From contig JBCBFT010000002.1 of assembly GCA_038527485.1 (NCBI GenBank), positions 62,001 through 126,000 of the forward strand: 64,000 nucleotides of DNA, in the 5' to 3' direction. The notes under the pieces are model-generated. The model worked only from the letters and a program-made list of their open reading frames with translations. It was not told the origin of the DNA and ran no database searches. The translations under genes were made by a program, and so were the position numbers. The stretch comes from JALEFZ01 sp038527485 (GTDB lineage: Bacteria; Bacteroidota; Bacteroidia; J057). Positions 9,101-16,129 of the stretch are shown here, piece after piece (the first letter of the stretch is position 1; every line of letters begins with the position of its first letter).

Positions 9101-10332
9101 AAGCGAAAGAATCTGTCCCAATCCCAAAAAGGTCCTGGATCTACGTGGTTATTTCCTCTAAAGTGTTGGTGGCCTTTGATATGGTAACAAGTATTGCTCA
9201 GTTCTCTAATCCCCATAGTCGAAGGCCCTCCATAAGTCTTCAGGGGATTGATGCCATGCCGCTTGCAGATGTCTCTGACGAGTTCTGCTGAACTTGCATA
9301 CATTTCATTCGTGTACCAAGAGAGTCCATCACCGACGAAGCCTTCGTGCTCGATGCCGATGGCACTGGCATTGTCTGTACGGACATGAAAGCCTTTGTCT
9401 GTCTCGCAGACCATCTGCGTGACCTGCCCATCCGAAGCGCGGATGATATAGTGAGCGGAAACGCGCGCCCGCTTATTTCGAAACCATGAGATCGCACTCG
9501 CATATGAACCCTGAATCGTGTGGATGGTCACATACTGAATTTTCTCTCCATTTCGAGAGCCGTAATTGTTGGGATGGGCAGCTTTCCAAAGCGCTCCTTT
9601 GAAGTCTGGCTTAGGCTTAGAGCGCGTACAAGTGGTTTTACCTGTCCGAAAATTATCCCCTTCTGTATTCAATATTCCTTGTGCCGAGAGGGAAACGCGC
9701 TTTCCACTGAGAACCTTCAGATTTTCCTCTCCAAATACGTCCTTCAAGTCAAAGCTTCGATTCAGTCGATGCCCTGTGCGGGTATGAGGCTCTTGCATTT
9801 CCTTGAGGACACCATAAAACTGCTGATCGCGTGCATATTCATTGATAAGCGCGGTATCATCGGGGATCTCACTTAGTTCGGCGATGATGGGTTGATGATT
9901 TTCTACACGGTTATTGGCCAATCGCTTATTCTGCTGGAGCTTCGCATAGGCTTCGGCATAAGCGAGGATGTTGATGCGTGGATCGTTCTTGATCTCCTCT
10001 TCTGAGTAGCGGCTAAGAGAGGCCACTTTGGCTAGACTATTTTGGAAGTAATCTTTTCCATCTGCCACTAAGCCCATGACACCATAATAATCTGGGAGGT
10101 CTTGACAGCTGGTTTTACCTGAGAGGTGATTCAGGCGAGTGTTATTGTAAGCTACAGACTCGAGCAATCCCTCAGGAATAGTGGGAAATTGGCGGTAAGC
10201 CTCATCAAAATAAGCCTTGTATTTGCCTTGCTGTGCAAAAAGTGCCTGGGGACCACAAAAAAGGTAGCCTAAAAGGATGAACGAATTAAAAAAAATGAAT
10301 ATGTTTAAGAAGGCTTTGTGCGATTGTTTCAT
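6181..10332 (-). CDS. Giant secreted N-acetylmuramoyl-L-alanine amidase with CUB, Fn3 and lectin-like domains
   Basis: This 1383-aa protein begins with a signal peptide (about 1-34, ending LFAQQ). Domains by eye: a lysozyme/transglycosylase-like helical region (about 36-130) with PEGLLESVAYNNTRL; an amidase_2 domain (about 255-415) with candidate zinc His in YVTIHTIQG and in HFRGNNHVDPGP; a CUB domain (about 424-529, KGEVFDSG start); an Fn3-like domain (about 530-625); a second CUB (about 632-739, EGKFFDSG start); a Pro-rich linker; and two homologous concanavalin-like modules (about 854-1030 and 1150-1330), each with RGNSY and ending FDN/DLRVY, separated by a Ser/Thr/Pro linker. The amidase would cut the bond between MurNAc and L-Ala in peptidoglycan, and the other modules would bind glycans or cell walls. 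The C-terminus is not a clear T9SS sorting domain. It may attack walls of other bacteria (inference). Confidence 0.88.
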   Translation of the reverse strand: MKQSHKAFLNIFIFFNSFILLGYLFCGPQALFAQQGKYKAYFDEAYRQFPTIPEGLLESVAYNNTRLNHLSGKTSCQDLPDYYGVMGLVADGKDYFQNSLAKVASLSRYSEEEIKNDPRINILAYAEAYAKLQQNKRLANNRVENHQPIIAELSEIPDDTALINEYARDQQFYGVLKEMQEPHTRTGHRLNRSFDLKDVFGEENLKVLSGKRVSLSAQGILNTEGDNFRTGKTTCTRSKPKPDFKGALWKAAHPNNYGSRNGEKIQYVTIHTIQGSYASAISWFRNKRARVSAHYIIRASDGQVTQMVCETDKGFHVRTDNASAIGIEHEGFVGDGLSWYTNEMYASSAELVRDICKRHGINPLKTYGGPSTMGIRELSNTCYHIKGHQHFRGNNHVDPGPFWDWDRFFRLVNPAPKTKVFTSRKGEVFDSGEKSGNYGDQERKTYLIKPKNAASVTLKFESFELEGSKDEPFDYLDIFDGPDENGRLLGRFTGTQSPGILVANSGQVFMEFRSDCRVNKAGWHLKYTAQSKNGKCPPPKDLIAKDIFPMGATLKWTAPDEADKYLLFIRRKNIETRWQVYESAAAQQTVTGLGANGLYQWQVRSVCGADSSAWTGGSFLTSNIGNGITPQVFTLRLNEGKFFDSGGLAGGYADKENYLYRIIPPNGKRVKLTFSSFETEVGGDVLTIYDGTNINNDPVLGKFSGKNKPDEIVSSKGAISILFRSNARTSAPGWVATWRTDDASAIPTPPIKIPEDDPSDPIVQPVDPPINPDVKPVPDPELNPRVDELPFNPAPFVHRYAPTSTPDLKGQYKGAFTLNFKDRDRSGKGFANRFYTVATGNSGIYQSYGDAGFLYENFDSPQLPGWKVEEGKWNVASGRLIQSNTSSANTNIHIPLKQRNDEVYVYHWQARMTGEADNLRHGFHFFCSEPEKSNRGNSYFVIIRDAEGGDFIEIYKSAFNKFDRKVKKEVTLTPGKTYDYKVICNPQKGRIEVYLDNKFKASWVDRYPLFSGEGISLRTGGCKVAFDNLRVYKVRENAVSVPISGSRALLSNNTSFKVASLVVDRNIHWSKVGESSGKVGNPSSTPSQNPTSTTPTSTPEPTTDADFSVNGDFEFKWKKGNSGQTFFLPTDYDGKNWTANRALGFLHEDYSEATLAPEWVTRRGTWKLSQGKFQQNDPGQGNSNAYVSLTQGEEAVYMYHAKVKMLSKGNNRRLGLHFFSSDATQENRGNSYLVWLRFHDNQEDRIEVYKAENGNMPGFNASKNIDLQSNVAYDLKVVYDPTSGKIDVYLNNLLTLSWTDTGIPHRIGRFVSLRTGNAEAEFDDLRVYQLAKKDPLDISVGSSKENMLRFKSQDGAPAGRILLLRQSASGRWNTLEQQTVEVK

Positions 10333-10636
10333 GAATAGGTAAGTTTCAGCTCGTATACGTAATTCCTGCTACAAAGTATACATGTGCAGATAGATAGACT
10401 TCAAGGGGTCATTATTCGACTTAAAATTATGTAGTCCTGCACAACATACTCAAACAGAGAAAATCATGGGGGAATGGAAGTTATGTTAATCGTTTTACAT
10501 GCGTTGGCTCATCTCTAAAAGAAAGTACGGAATTCCTGAAAACCCTCACAAATTATCCGCGTATATAAACTGTTCTTCTAAAAGTTTTTAAACTTTCAAT
10601 AATTATTAGAAATTTGTGCTGTAAAATAAGGGACAC
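10333..10636. other. Divergent intergenic region
   Basis: This 304-bp gap lies between the amidase gene (minus) and the Coq7-like gene (plus). It holds a candidate amidase promoter at 10372-10404 and a short palindrome AAAGTTTTTAAACTTT at about 10582-10597. No exact TAnnTTTG element was found for the plus-strand gene. Confidence 0.6.
10372..10404 (-). promoter_or_regulatory. Candidate promoter of the amidase gene
   Basis: On the minus strand TTG (10402-10404) is followed after 21 bp by TATACTTTG (10372-10380), which differs from the Bacteroidota TAnnTTTG -7 element by one extra base. Transcription would begin about 32 bp before the ATG. Confidence 0.4.
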
Positions 10637-11146
10637 ATGGCAGCAGCAATTAATATAAAAAAGCGGACAGAATTCTTTATTAGAGATCTACATGCCCGCG
10701 AAAAAATGCGCTTAGGATGGTACCGCCAATTTGGAATCGGCGACGACGACATCCGCTACCTACGCGCGCAAAAAGCTACACATACGGCATTTCTCCGCGA
10801 TCTTCTCCGCAAAAGAGGTGTTTCTCCTGCATGGTATGCTAGAAGTTTCTACCTCATGGGACACCTCCTAGGATTTTTCTCTGCGTTTTTGCCACAGAAA
10901 AACATGGAACGCATCAAAGATACGCTTGAATCATGGTTGCTCCTACGTTATCAGCGGTACCTGAAGGAAATGACCTTAGATGCGACCCTACGATCTATGA
11001 TTGAGTCTCTGCAAATGAAACGTCTAGCTCATAGCGAACCAGGAGAAGACGCCATTGCATTGATCCAACATTACATAGATGAGCAATCCAACCCGACCCC
11101 GATAGAAGAGGAACAAGTCTCAAGCCCTGAGCCTAGCTTGGCCTAA
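10637..11146 (+). CDS. Coq7-like ferritin-fold protein lacking expected metal ligands
   Basis: The 169-aa protein aligns by eye with demethoxyubiquinone hydroxylase (Coq7). FIRDLHAREKMRLGWYRQFG matches the first helix (DHAGE region), THTAFLRDLLRKRGVSPAWY the second, and LMGHLLGFFSAFLPQKN the LGFALGAGTALLG hydrophobic stretch. Of the four Glu ligands of the di-iron site, the first (HARE) and third (TLES) seem kept. The Glu of both ExxH motifs appears replaced (KATH, RLAH). Bacteroidota use menaquinone and do not need ubiquinone hydroxylation, so the protein has probably been repurposed. The alignment is manual, and the assignment to the fold is more secure than the ligand count. Its 3' end overlaps the convergent aminotransferase gene by 27 bp. 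Confidence 0.7.
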   Translation: MAAAINIKKRTEFFIRDLHAREKMRLGWYRQFGIGDDDIRYLRAQKATHTAFLRDLLRKRGVSPAWYARSFYLMGHLLGFFSAFLPQKNMERIKDTLESWLLLRYQRYLKEMTLDATLRSMIESLQMKRLAHSEPGEDAIALIQHYIDEQSNPTPIEEEQVSSPEPSLA

Positions 11147-12196
11147 TTTTATATCCGCTAACACTTGTTGCATAATCCCTTCGTGGGCTTCTGCCATATG
11201 CGAAATACGGAGAATCTTCCCCTTCAGTTCGCCTTGTCCGCCCGACAGTTCCCAGCCATACCTTACTTCAAGTATGTTTTTCAATGCATGCATGTCTCCA
11301 TCCTTCATGTTAAAGGCTGTCAAACTATCTGTCGGATACTGAGAAAATACTTCTCCTCCTATTTCCTCTACCCCCCTCCTAAATACCTGCGCTGACTGGT
11401 GACAAGCCTGCCAGATCACAGGAAGCGTCTCCTTCTTGATGTAAGCTAAGGCTGCCGCCATTCCATACAAGGGAATCACAGGTGCCGTAAATGGAAAGCT
11501 ATATTTCTCAGCAGATATGAGATAATTTCCTACATGCTGAAAATCTCCTGAATCGTTTGGGCGCATAGCTTGCCTACCATTCTCACTCACAGCAAACAAA
11601 ACCAAACCTGCTGGATTCATGAGTGCCTTTTGTGAGGCTGTGACCGTACAGTCGATTCCCCAAGCTTCATGATAATAAGGCATGGCCCCTACACTCGTAA
11701 TCGCATCGACGACAATGAGAATCTCAGGAAATGCTACCCGTAGCTTTGAAGCGATGGCCTCCAAATCTACAATCGTTCCCGTCGAGGTCTCGCTGTGTGT
11801 GATTACAAATCCTTTCAACTGTCCATGTGGCTTTAGCTTTTCCATCAGCTCATCTACATGCCATGTCTCTCCCCATGGTTTTTGCAATCGAATTACCTCA
11901 CAGCCCAATACTTCTCCATAATCTGCCCACCTTCCCGAAAACTTCCCCATGTCTAGGACAGCGATTTTATCTCCTGTTTGGAATAAGCTATACATGGCCA
12001 TTTCGACTCCAAAGGTCCCACTGCCTAGGCTCGCAGCCACCGCTCCACTTGTCTGAAACACATATCGTAAGTCTTCCAAAAATGACTGGTAAAAAGTTTC
12101 GAATTCGGGCGTGCGATGATGAATCACGGGTTGCTGCATCGCAGCTTGTACCCAAGGAGGGACAGGGACGGGGCCAGGGGTGAGTAATGTTGCCAT
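11120..12196 (-). CDS. Class V aminotransferase (alanine-glyoxylate / serine-pyruvate type)
   Basis: The 358-aa PLP enzyme opens with LLTPGPVPVPPWVQAAM and IHHRTPEF, the standard start of this family. It carries ITHSETSTGTIVDL, then VVDAITSVGAMPYY with the PLP-binding Asp, and ASQKALMNP with the Schiff-base Lys at about residue 188. Members transfer an amino group from alanine, serine or phosphonate-type donors to glyoxylate or pyruvate in the cytoplasm. The exact substrate cannot be read from the sequence. Length and motif order are normal. It is transcribed toward the Coq7-like gene, and the 3' ends overlap. Confidence 0.9.
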   Translation of the reverse strand: MATLLTPGPVPVPPWVQAAMQQPVIHHRTPEFETFYQSFLEDLRYVFQTSGAVAASLGSGTFGVEMAMYSLFQTGDKIAVLDMGKFSGRWADYGEVLGCEVIRLQKPWGETWHVDELMEKLKPHGQLKGFVITHSETSTGTIVDLEAIASKLRVAFPEILIVVDAITSVGAMPYYHEAWGIDCTVTASQKALMNPAGLVLFAVSENGRQAMRPNDSGDFQHVGNYLISAEKYSFPFTAPVIPLYGMAAALAYIKKETLPVIWQACHQSAQVFRRGVEEIGGEVFSQYPTDSLTAFNMKDGDMHALKNILEVRYGWELSGGQGELKGKILRISHMAEAHEGIMQQVLADIKLGQARLRA

Positions 12197-12307
12197 GATG
12201 CGATGATACAGAAGAATCTAGATAAACGGAACTTTTCCCATTCAAATGGCGTTGAGCATTCAAGCCATCGTGCAAATATTTAGAGACCCCATCATCTGTA
12301 AAAATAT

Positions 12308-13195
12308 ATGAACATACTTGTCTCGGGAGGCACAGGATTCGTAGGAAGTCACTTGGTCGAGGTACTCGTGGAGAAAGGGCATCAGGTAGCCATCCTCACG
12401 CGCCAGCAAAAGCGATCTAAAGATGCGCGCATCACGTATCTCCAATGGAATGGGAAAGAAATCCCTATGGGCATCGGTATATATGACGCTGTCATCAATC
12501 TGACAGGCGCGGGCATCGCCGATAGCAAGTGGACACCTGCACGCAAGAAGATTCTCCACGATAGTCGCATCCTCCCCACAAAGGCACTCGTCAACTACAT
12601 CAACAAAAGTCCACGTACCCCGCAGGTATTTCTACAGATCTCTGCTGTGGGATACTACGGCAACAATCCCTCTGGTACGCAAACAGAAGATTCTCCTCTA
12701 GGAGATGGTTATCTGGCAGAACTAGGGGTACAATGGGAAGCAGCAGCCCAGCCTGCAAAATGTCGTACGGTACTCATGAGACTGGGTGTGGTCTTGGGAG
12801 ACGGGGGATTCCTGGATCGCCTCTTACCTGTCTACCGCTTTTATCTCGGAGGAAAATTGGGAGATGGTAAACAGCCCTTACCCTGGATTCATATAGGTGA
12901 TGTGGTAAAATCCATGATTTTTTGTTTGGAGAAAGAAACCATTGAGGGACCTGTCAACTTGGTCGCTCCTGAATTGGTAGATCAAAAGACTTTTTCGAAG
13001 GAATTTGCTGATGTAATGGGCGTGGCCGATATCTGGACCATTCCCAAGTTTGCCTTAGAGTTTCTTTTTGGTGAAATGAGTGCGGTACTACTAGGTGGTC
13101 AGCGTGTCCTTCCCAAGAAACTGCAAGATACAGGCTTTGAGTTTGAACATCCAGAGTTAGAGGATGCGCTCGAGGACCTTTTGGGGGAAGATTGA
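12308..13195 (+). CDS. TIGR01777-type NAD(P)-dependent epimerase (SDR39U1 family)
   Basis: This 295-aa protein is an atypical short-chain dehydrogenase. It has the nucleotide-binding SGGTGFVGSHL motif at 6-16, VINLTGAGIADSKW, a SAVGYYG active-site segment (Tyr in the usual place), and PWIHIGDVV near 196. The C-terminus (about 245-290) contains LGGQRVLPKKLQDTGFEFEHP, the DUF1731 signature. Family members are predicted sugar-nucleotide epimerases of unknown substrate. The bacterial relative YfcH is associated with cell division, and that link is not evident here. The gene stands alone between the divergent aminotransferase gene and a strong terminator. Confidence 0.9.
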   Translation: MNILVSGGTGFVGSHLVEVLVEKGHQVAILTRQQKRSKDARITYLQWNGKEIPMGIGIYDAVINLTGAGIADSKWTPARKKILHDSRILPTKALVNYINKSPRTPQVFLQISAVGYYGNNPSGTQTEDSPLGDGYLAELGVQWEAAAQPAKCRTVLMRLGVVLGDGGFLDRLLPVYRFYLGGKLGDGKQPLPWIHIGDVVKSMIFCLEKETIEGPVNLVAPELVDQKTFSKEFADVMGVADIWTIPKFALEFLFGEMSAVLLGGQRVLPKKLQDTGFEFEHPELEDALEDLLGED

Positions 13196-13211
13196 CATTA
13201 GACAAAAATAG

Positions 13212-13250
13212 AAACCAGAGACGATCATAGGCATTCTCTGGTTTTCTTTT
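13212..13250 (+). terminator. Bidirectional intrinsic terminator between convergent genes
   Basis: AAACCAGAGA (13212-13221) pairs with TCTCTGGTTT (13235-13244), followed by TTTTCTTTT on the plus strand. The minus strand also ends in a T-rich run, so the hairpin can serve both the epimerase gene and the convergent secreted-protein pair. Confidence 0.85.
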
Positions 13251-13285
13251 TAGAGGTGCTTTAACTTCCTAGTATTCATACGTTT

Positions 13286-14515
13286 TTATCCCTTTAGCAA
13301 CTTCTCCCTCCACACTTGTCCCGCTACTTGTACCTGCATGAAATAAAGGCCCGAAGGCAGGCTGACGATATCTAGTGGCTCTCTGAAATTCCAATGGGAA
13401 AATGTCTGAATACATTTACCTTCCAAGGTCCAAATGCTGACATTCCCTCGCAAGTGAGGAATATTTCTAAGCCAGACCCTATCACTCGCAGGCTGAGGGC
13501 TAAGAATAAGGGTTTGCCGTGGCGATGGTTGAATGTAAGTAGGGAGTTGGTAGATACCTACTTCGGCAGCAACTGCTGAGAGAGGAATAAGTACCCCTTG
13601 AGAATTATTGGCTCGCTGCGGAACGGGTACGATCTTCAAAGATTGAGGGAGGTTTTGTTTGCCCGCCAGATCATCGATCACAATAATGGAGCAAGTCATG
13701 ATCCTCCCAAAACCTGAGCGTGGGACTTGATCAAATCGCGTAATAGCCACATCAAGTGTCGTATACCCTGTAAATCTTCTAGTCAGCGTCAGCAAATCTT
13801 GTCCTGCAACGCCCAACCATGAACTATCGAAGCGCACCGTCAAACTGTTATGATCAAACAGCGTCGTATCGATATTTAACCCAAAGGCAAAACCATAACC
13901 ATCCACAACAGCTTGGGTATCCACCCCTATGTTCACGGCAAAAATCAGTGTATCACCTCCAGAAATGCTATCATTCAACATTTCCACGACCAAAGGAGGC
14001 CCATTTACATTAGACTGGCTGGGTCTATTGTGGATAAGACCATAGTTCAATTGTATGGCTAGCGTATCATCTTCATTGATGACGCCATCTCCATTGCAAT
14101 CGGCATGATTGGTATTGGCTCCATTGGGCTGAAAGCCTGACCAGAAACTTGCAGGTTGCCCCAACCAATTGTTGGAAGCATTTGTCCTAGTAGGACCTGT
14201 ACTCCCGTAGTACAAGCCAATAGCTAAGAGATCCACATTGTCGGCGACAAGATCACTATTTGCATCTCCAGGCCAGACAATACTGATATTCGAAACGGGA
14301 ACGGGAATGGGTTGTTGAAATCCTGGAATTCCCTCCACGTTTAGGCTTCCCGTTGACAATCCCATCATAGGCTCACCGAAGGTCTGAAAGAGTCGAATCC
14401 CCCCTGAATCTACTTGGTTACCTGCAGGACTAAATACTTGCCTTTGAACAGCAAGCTGTGCTGAAAGATTCAAGCCCCATAAGCACAGAATAAGGCTGAC
14501 GATATAGGTTTTCAT
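13286..14515 (-). CDS. T9SS-exported protein with dockerin-like repeats and a cohesin-like domain
   Basis: The 409-aa protein has a signal peptide (about 1-19, ending LSAQ). Two dockerin-type calcium repeats follow: GDANSDLVADNVDLLAIGLY (about 84-103) and ADCNGDGVINEDDTLAIQLN (about 138-157), each with the DxNxDG-like EF-hand loop. A cohesin-like beta-sandwich follows (about 170-300, GDTLIFAVNIG to FGRIMTCSIIVID). The end is a type A T9SS sorting domain (about 335-409) with LSPQPASDRVWL, LPSGLYFMQV and a basic tail REKLLKG. It should be moved to the cell surface or released. Having both halves of a cohesin/dockerin-like pair in one chain is odd. The stop of the tail-fibre-like gene lies 5 bp upstream of its ATG, so the two form an operon. 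Confidence 0.82.
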   Translation of the reverse strand: MKTYIVSLILCLWGLNLSAQLAVQRQVFSPAGNQVDSGGIRLFQTFGEPMMGLSTGSLNVEGIPGFQQPIPVPVSNISIVWPGDANSDLVADNVDLLAIGLYYGSTGPTRTNASNNWLGQPASFWSGFQPNGANTNHADCNGDGVINEDDTLAIQLNYGLIHNRPSQSNVNGPPLVVEMLNDSISGGDTLIFAVNIGVDTQAVVDGYGFAFGLNIDTTLFDHNSLTVRFDSSWLGVAGQDLLTLTRRFTGYTTLDVAITRFDQVPRSGFGRIMTCSIIVIDDLAGKQNLPQSLKIVPVPQRANNSQGVLIPLSAVAAEVGIYQLPTYIQPSPRQTLILSPQPASDRVWLRNIPHLRGNVSIWTLEGKCIQTFSHWNFREPLDIVSLPSGLYFMQVQVAGQVWREKLLKG

Positions 14516-14520
14516 AGCGG

Positions 14521-15915
14521 CTAGTTTTGTGTTTTAGGACGAATGGGCTGATAATCTTCATGGCCTTTCCGCACACATTTTACCTCCCAATCGAATTCAT
14601 AGTTTCCTTTTCCTCCCATCAATTCTACCACTTCAAAACCCTCTGGCGTCTTTTCGATTACGGCCATTCCTTTACTTTCTCCTGAAAGAGGCGTAAGCAA
14701 AACCGTAATAGAACTTGCGTCTGAAACCAATTGAAAATGGTCAGGAAAGACTACATAAGATTTTCCTCCCTCCAGCTTGGCTGTTCCACGTAGATAAGCA
14801 GCAGCTTCAGGTCCTTCCAGGCTTGCATACCAGATTTCGTTTTCAGGTGCTGTAGGGTGTGGAACACGGAAATTCTTAACGTCCCCAAATATTTCGCCTT
14901 GGCCCAGTGCATTGATTCTGATTCCTGCCTTCAGGGTATTCGTTGCATCATATACACGCACAAACCCCTCATCATTCACGGTCCCAAGCACTACGCGTAC
15001 ATCTCCACTGCTGTTGCTGAGTTGAACTCTCCCTTGGGTATAGGAAATATCAGTTCCGTTTTGCTGCCAGTAAGATGTATCAGGATTGCTCACAATGGCC
15101 CACTGTCCACCGTCCCACCTAAAGATATCCCCCACGGTAGGAGCTGAAATAGAAATCAGTCTTCCCTGTATCCTACTTACAACGGGATTGGGATAGGTTC
15201 CACTTAAATCGCCTCCTGCAGCATCCAATACATTTATATCATCATTAGGATTTACATCTCCTGTGTTAGAAATCACACTTCCAGAGATATTAATTCCCAC
15301 TCCAGCCGCGTAAGCACCAGCAGGAAAGGTTACAGAATTCCCATTTGAAATAGATAGAGTATTTCCTGAAATCGACAAAGTCTGAATTTCATTCGTGATA
15401 TCTCCATCTAAATCCTGTGTTGTGGTCCATTGACCACTTCCAGCATCCCAAGCCAACACTTTCTGATCTGATAGATTGGACGTATCGACATCCAGAAGGT
15501 CCCCCAGAAAAATAGAATCCACCTTTTTTACACGTTCGGCATAAAAAGCGTAAGGGACACTCTGCCAATCTGAAGTTCCCATATCTGTAAATGCTTGTTG
15601 TGTACCCGTTTTATACTCGACCTTGACAGACACATCTCCGAGATGCCAATCGATATCTTGAAACTGACCTACAGAAGGAATTCCTGCTCCCAGCGCCGTG
15701 GCAATCATTCCATAATTATCTGTGGTTAGGGATTGCGTCTCTTGATAGCTTACAACAGTATCTTGCAAAATGGTAAATCGAACTGTGACCGTCGAATTTG
15801 TCAGAGGACTATTCTGATTCAAAATGACCGCCTGATAGTTGATTCCTTGCGGAACTTGGGCATACATCTGTATCCCTAAAAGAATGAGGGAGAAGAAAAG
15901 GGTGAGCTTTTTCAT
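14521..15915 (-). CDS. Secreted tail-fibre-like protein
   Basis: The 464-aa protein has a signal peptide (about 1-19, ending MYAQ). An N-terminal beta domain found in many Bacteroidota secreted proteins starts at PQGINYQAVILNQN and ends near SVPYAFYAERV. A repetitive fibre-like middle follows, with DLDGDITNEIQTLSISGNTL and GGDLSGTYPNPVVSRIQG. The C-terminal domain (about 345-455) contains EIWYASLEGPEAAAYLRG, which resembles the head region of phage tail fibres or S74-type tips. No peptidase residues for self-cleavage are evident. It is the first gene of a two-gene operon with the dockerin/cohesin-like protein. It may form trimeric surface fibres, but its function is unknown. Confidence 0.8.
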   Translation of the reverse strand: MKKLTLFFSLILLGIQMYAQVPQGINYQAVILNQNSPLTNSTVTVRFTILQDTVVSYQETQSLTTDNYGMIATALGAGIPSVGQFQDIDWHLGDVSVKVEYKTGTQQAFTDMGTSDWQSVPYAFYAERVKKVDSIFLGDLLDVDTSNLSDQKVLAWDAGSGQWTTTQDLDGDITNEIQTLSISGNTLSISNGNSVTFPAGAYAAGVGINISGSVISNTGDVNPNDDINVLDAAGGDLSGTYPNPVVSRIQGRLISISAPTVGDIFRWDGGQWAIVSNPDTSYWQQNGTDISYTQGRVQLSNSSGDVRVVLGTVNDEGFVRVYDATNTLKAGIRINALGQGEIFGDVKNFRVPHPTAPENEIWYASLEGPEAAAYLRGTAKLEGGKSYVVFPDHFQLVSDASSITVLLTPLSGESKGMAVIEKTPEGFEVVELMGGKGNYEFDWEVKCVRKGHEDYQPIRPKTQN

Positions 15916-16129
15916 GATGATGGAAAATATTTGTGCTTCTCTTATAGGATGAATGACACGATCCTTCCTTTATATTTATGAAACTAGCCCACATACAAAG
16001 GAGAAGAAAACACAAATTTCCTCGTTTATAGAAAAATAAATTTATCCTGATTCGCATTAAATCAAGCCTAATTTCAATTCTATTACATATTTTAAGAGCG
16101 AAAAATAATTAAAAATAGCTATTCCATAG

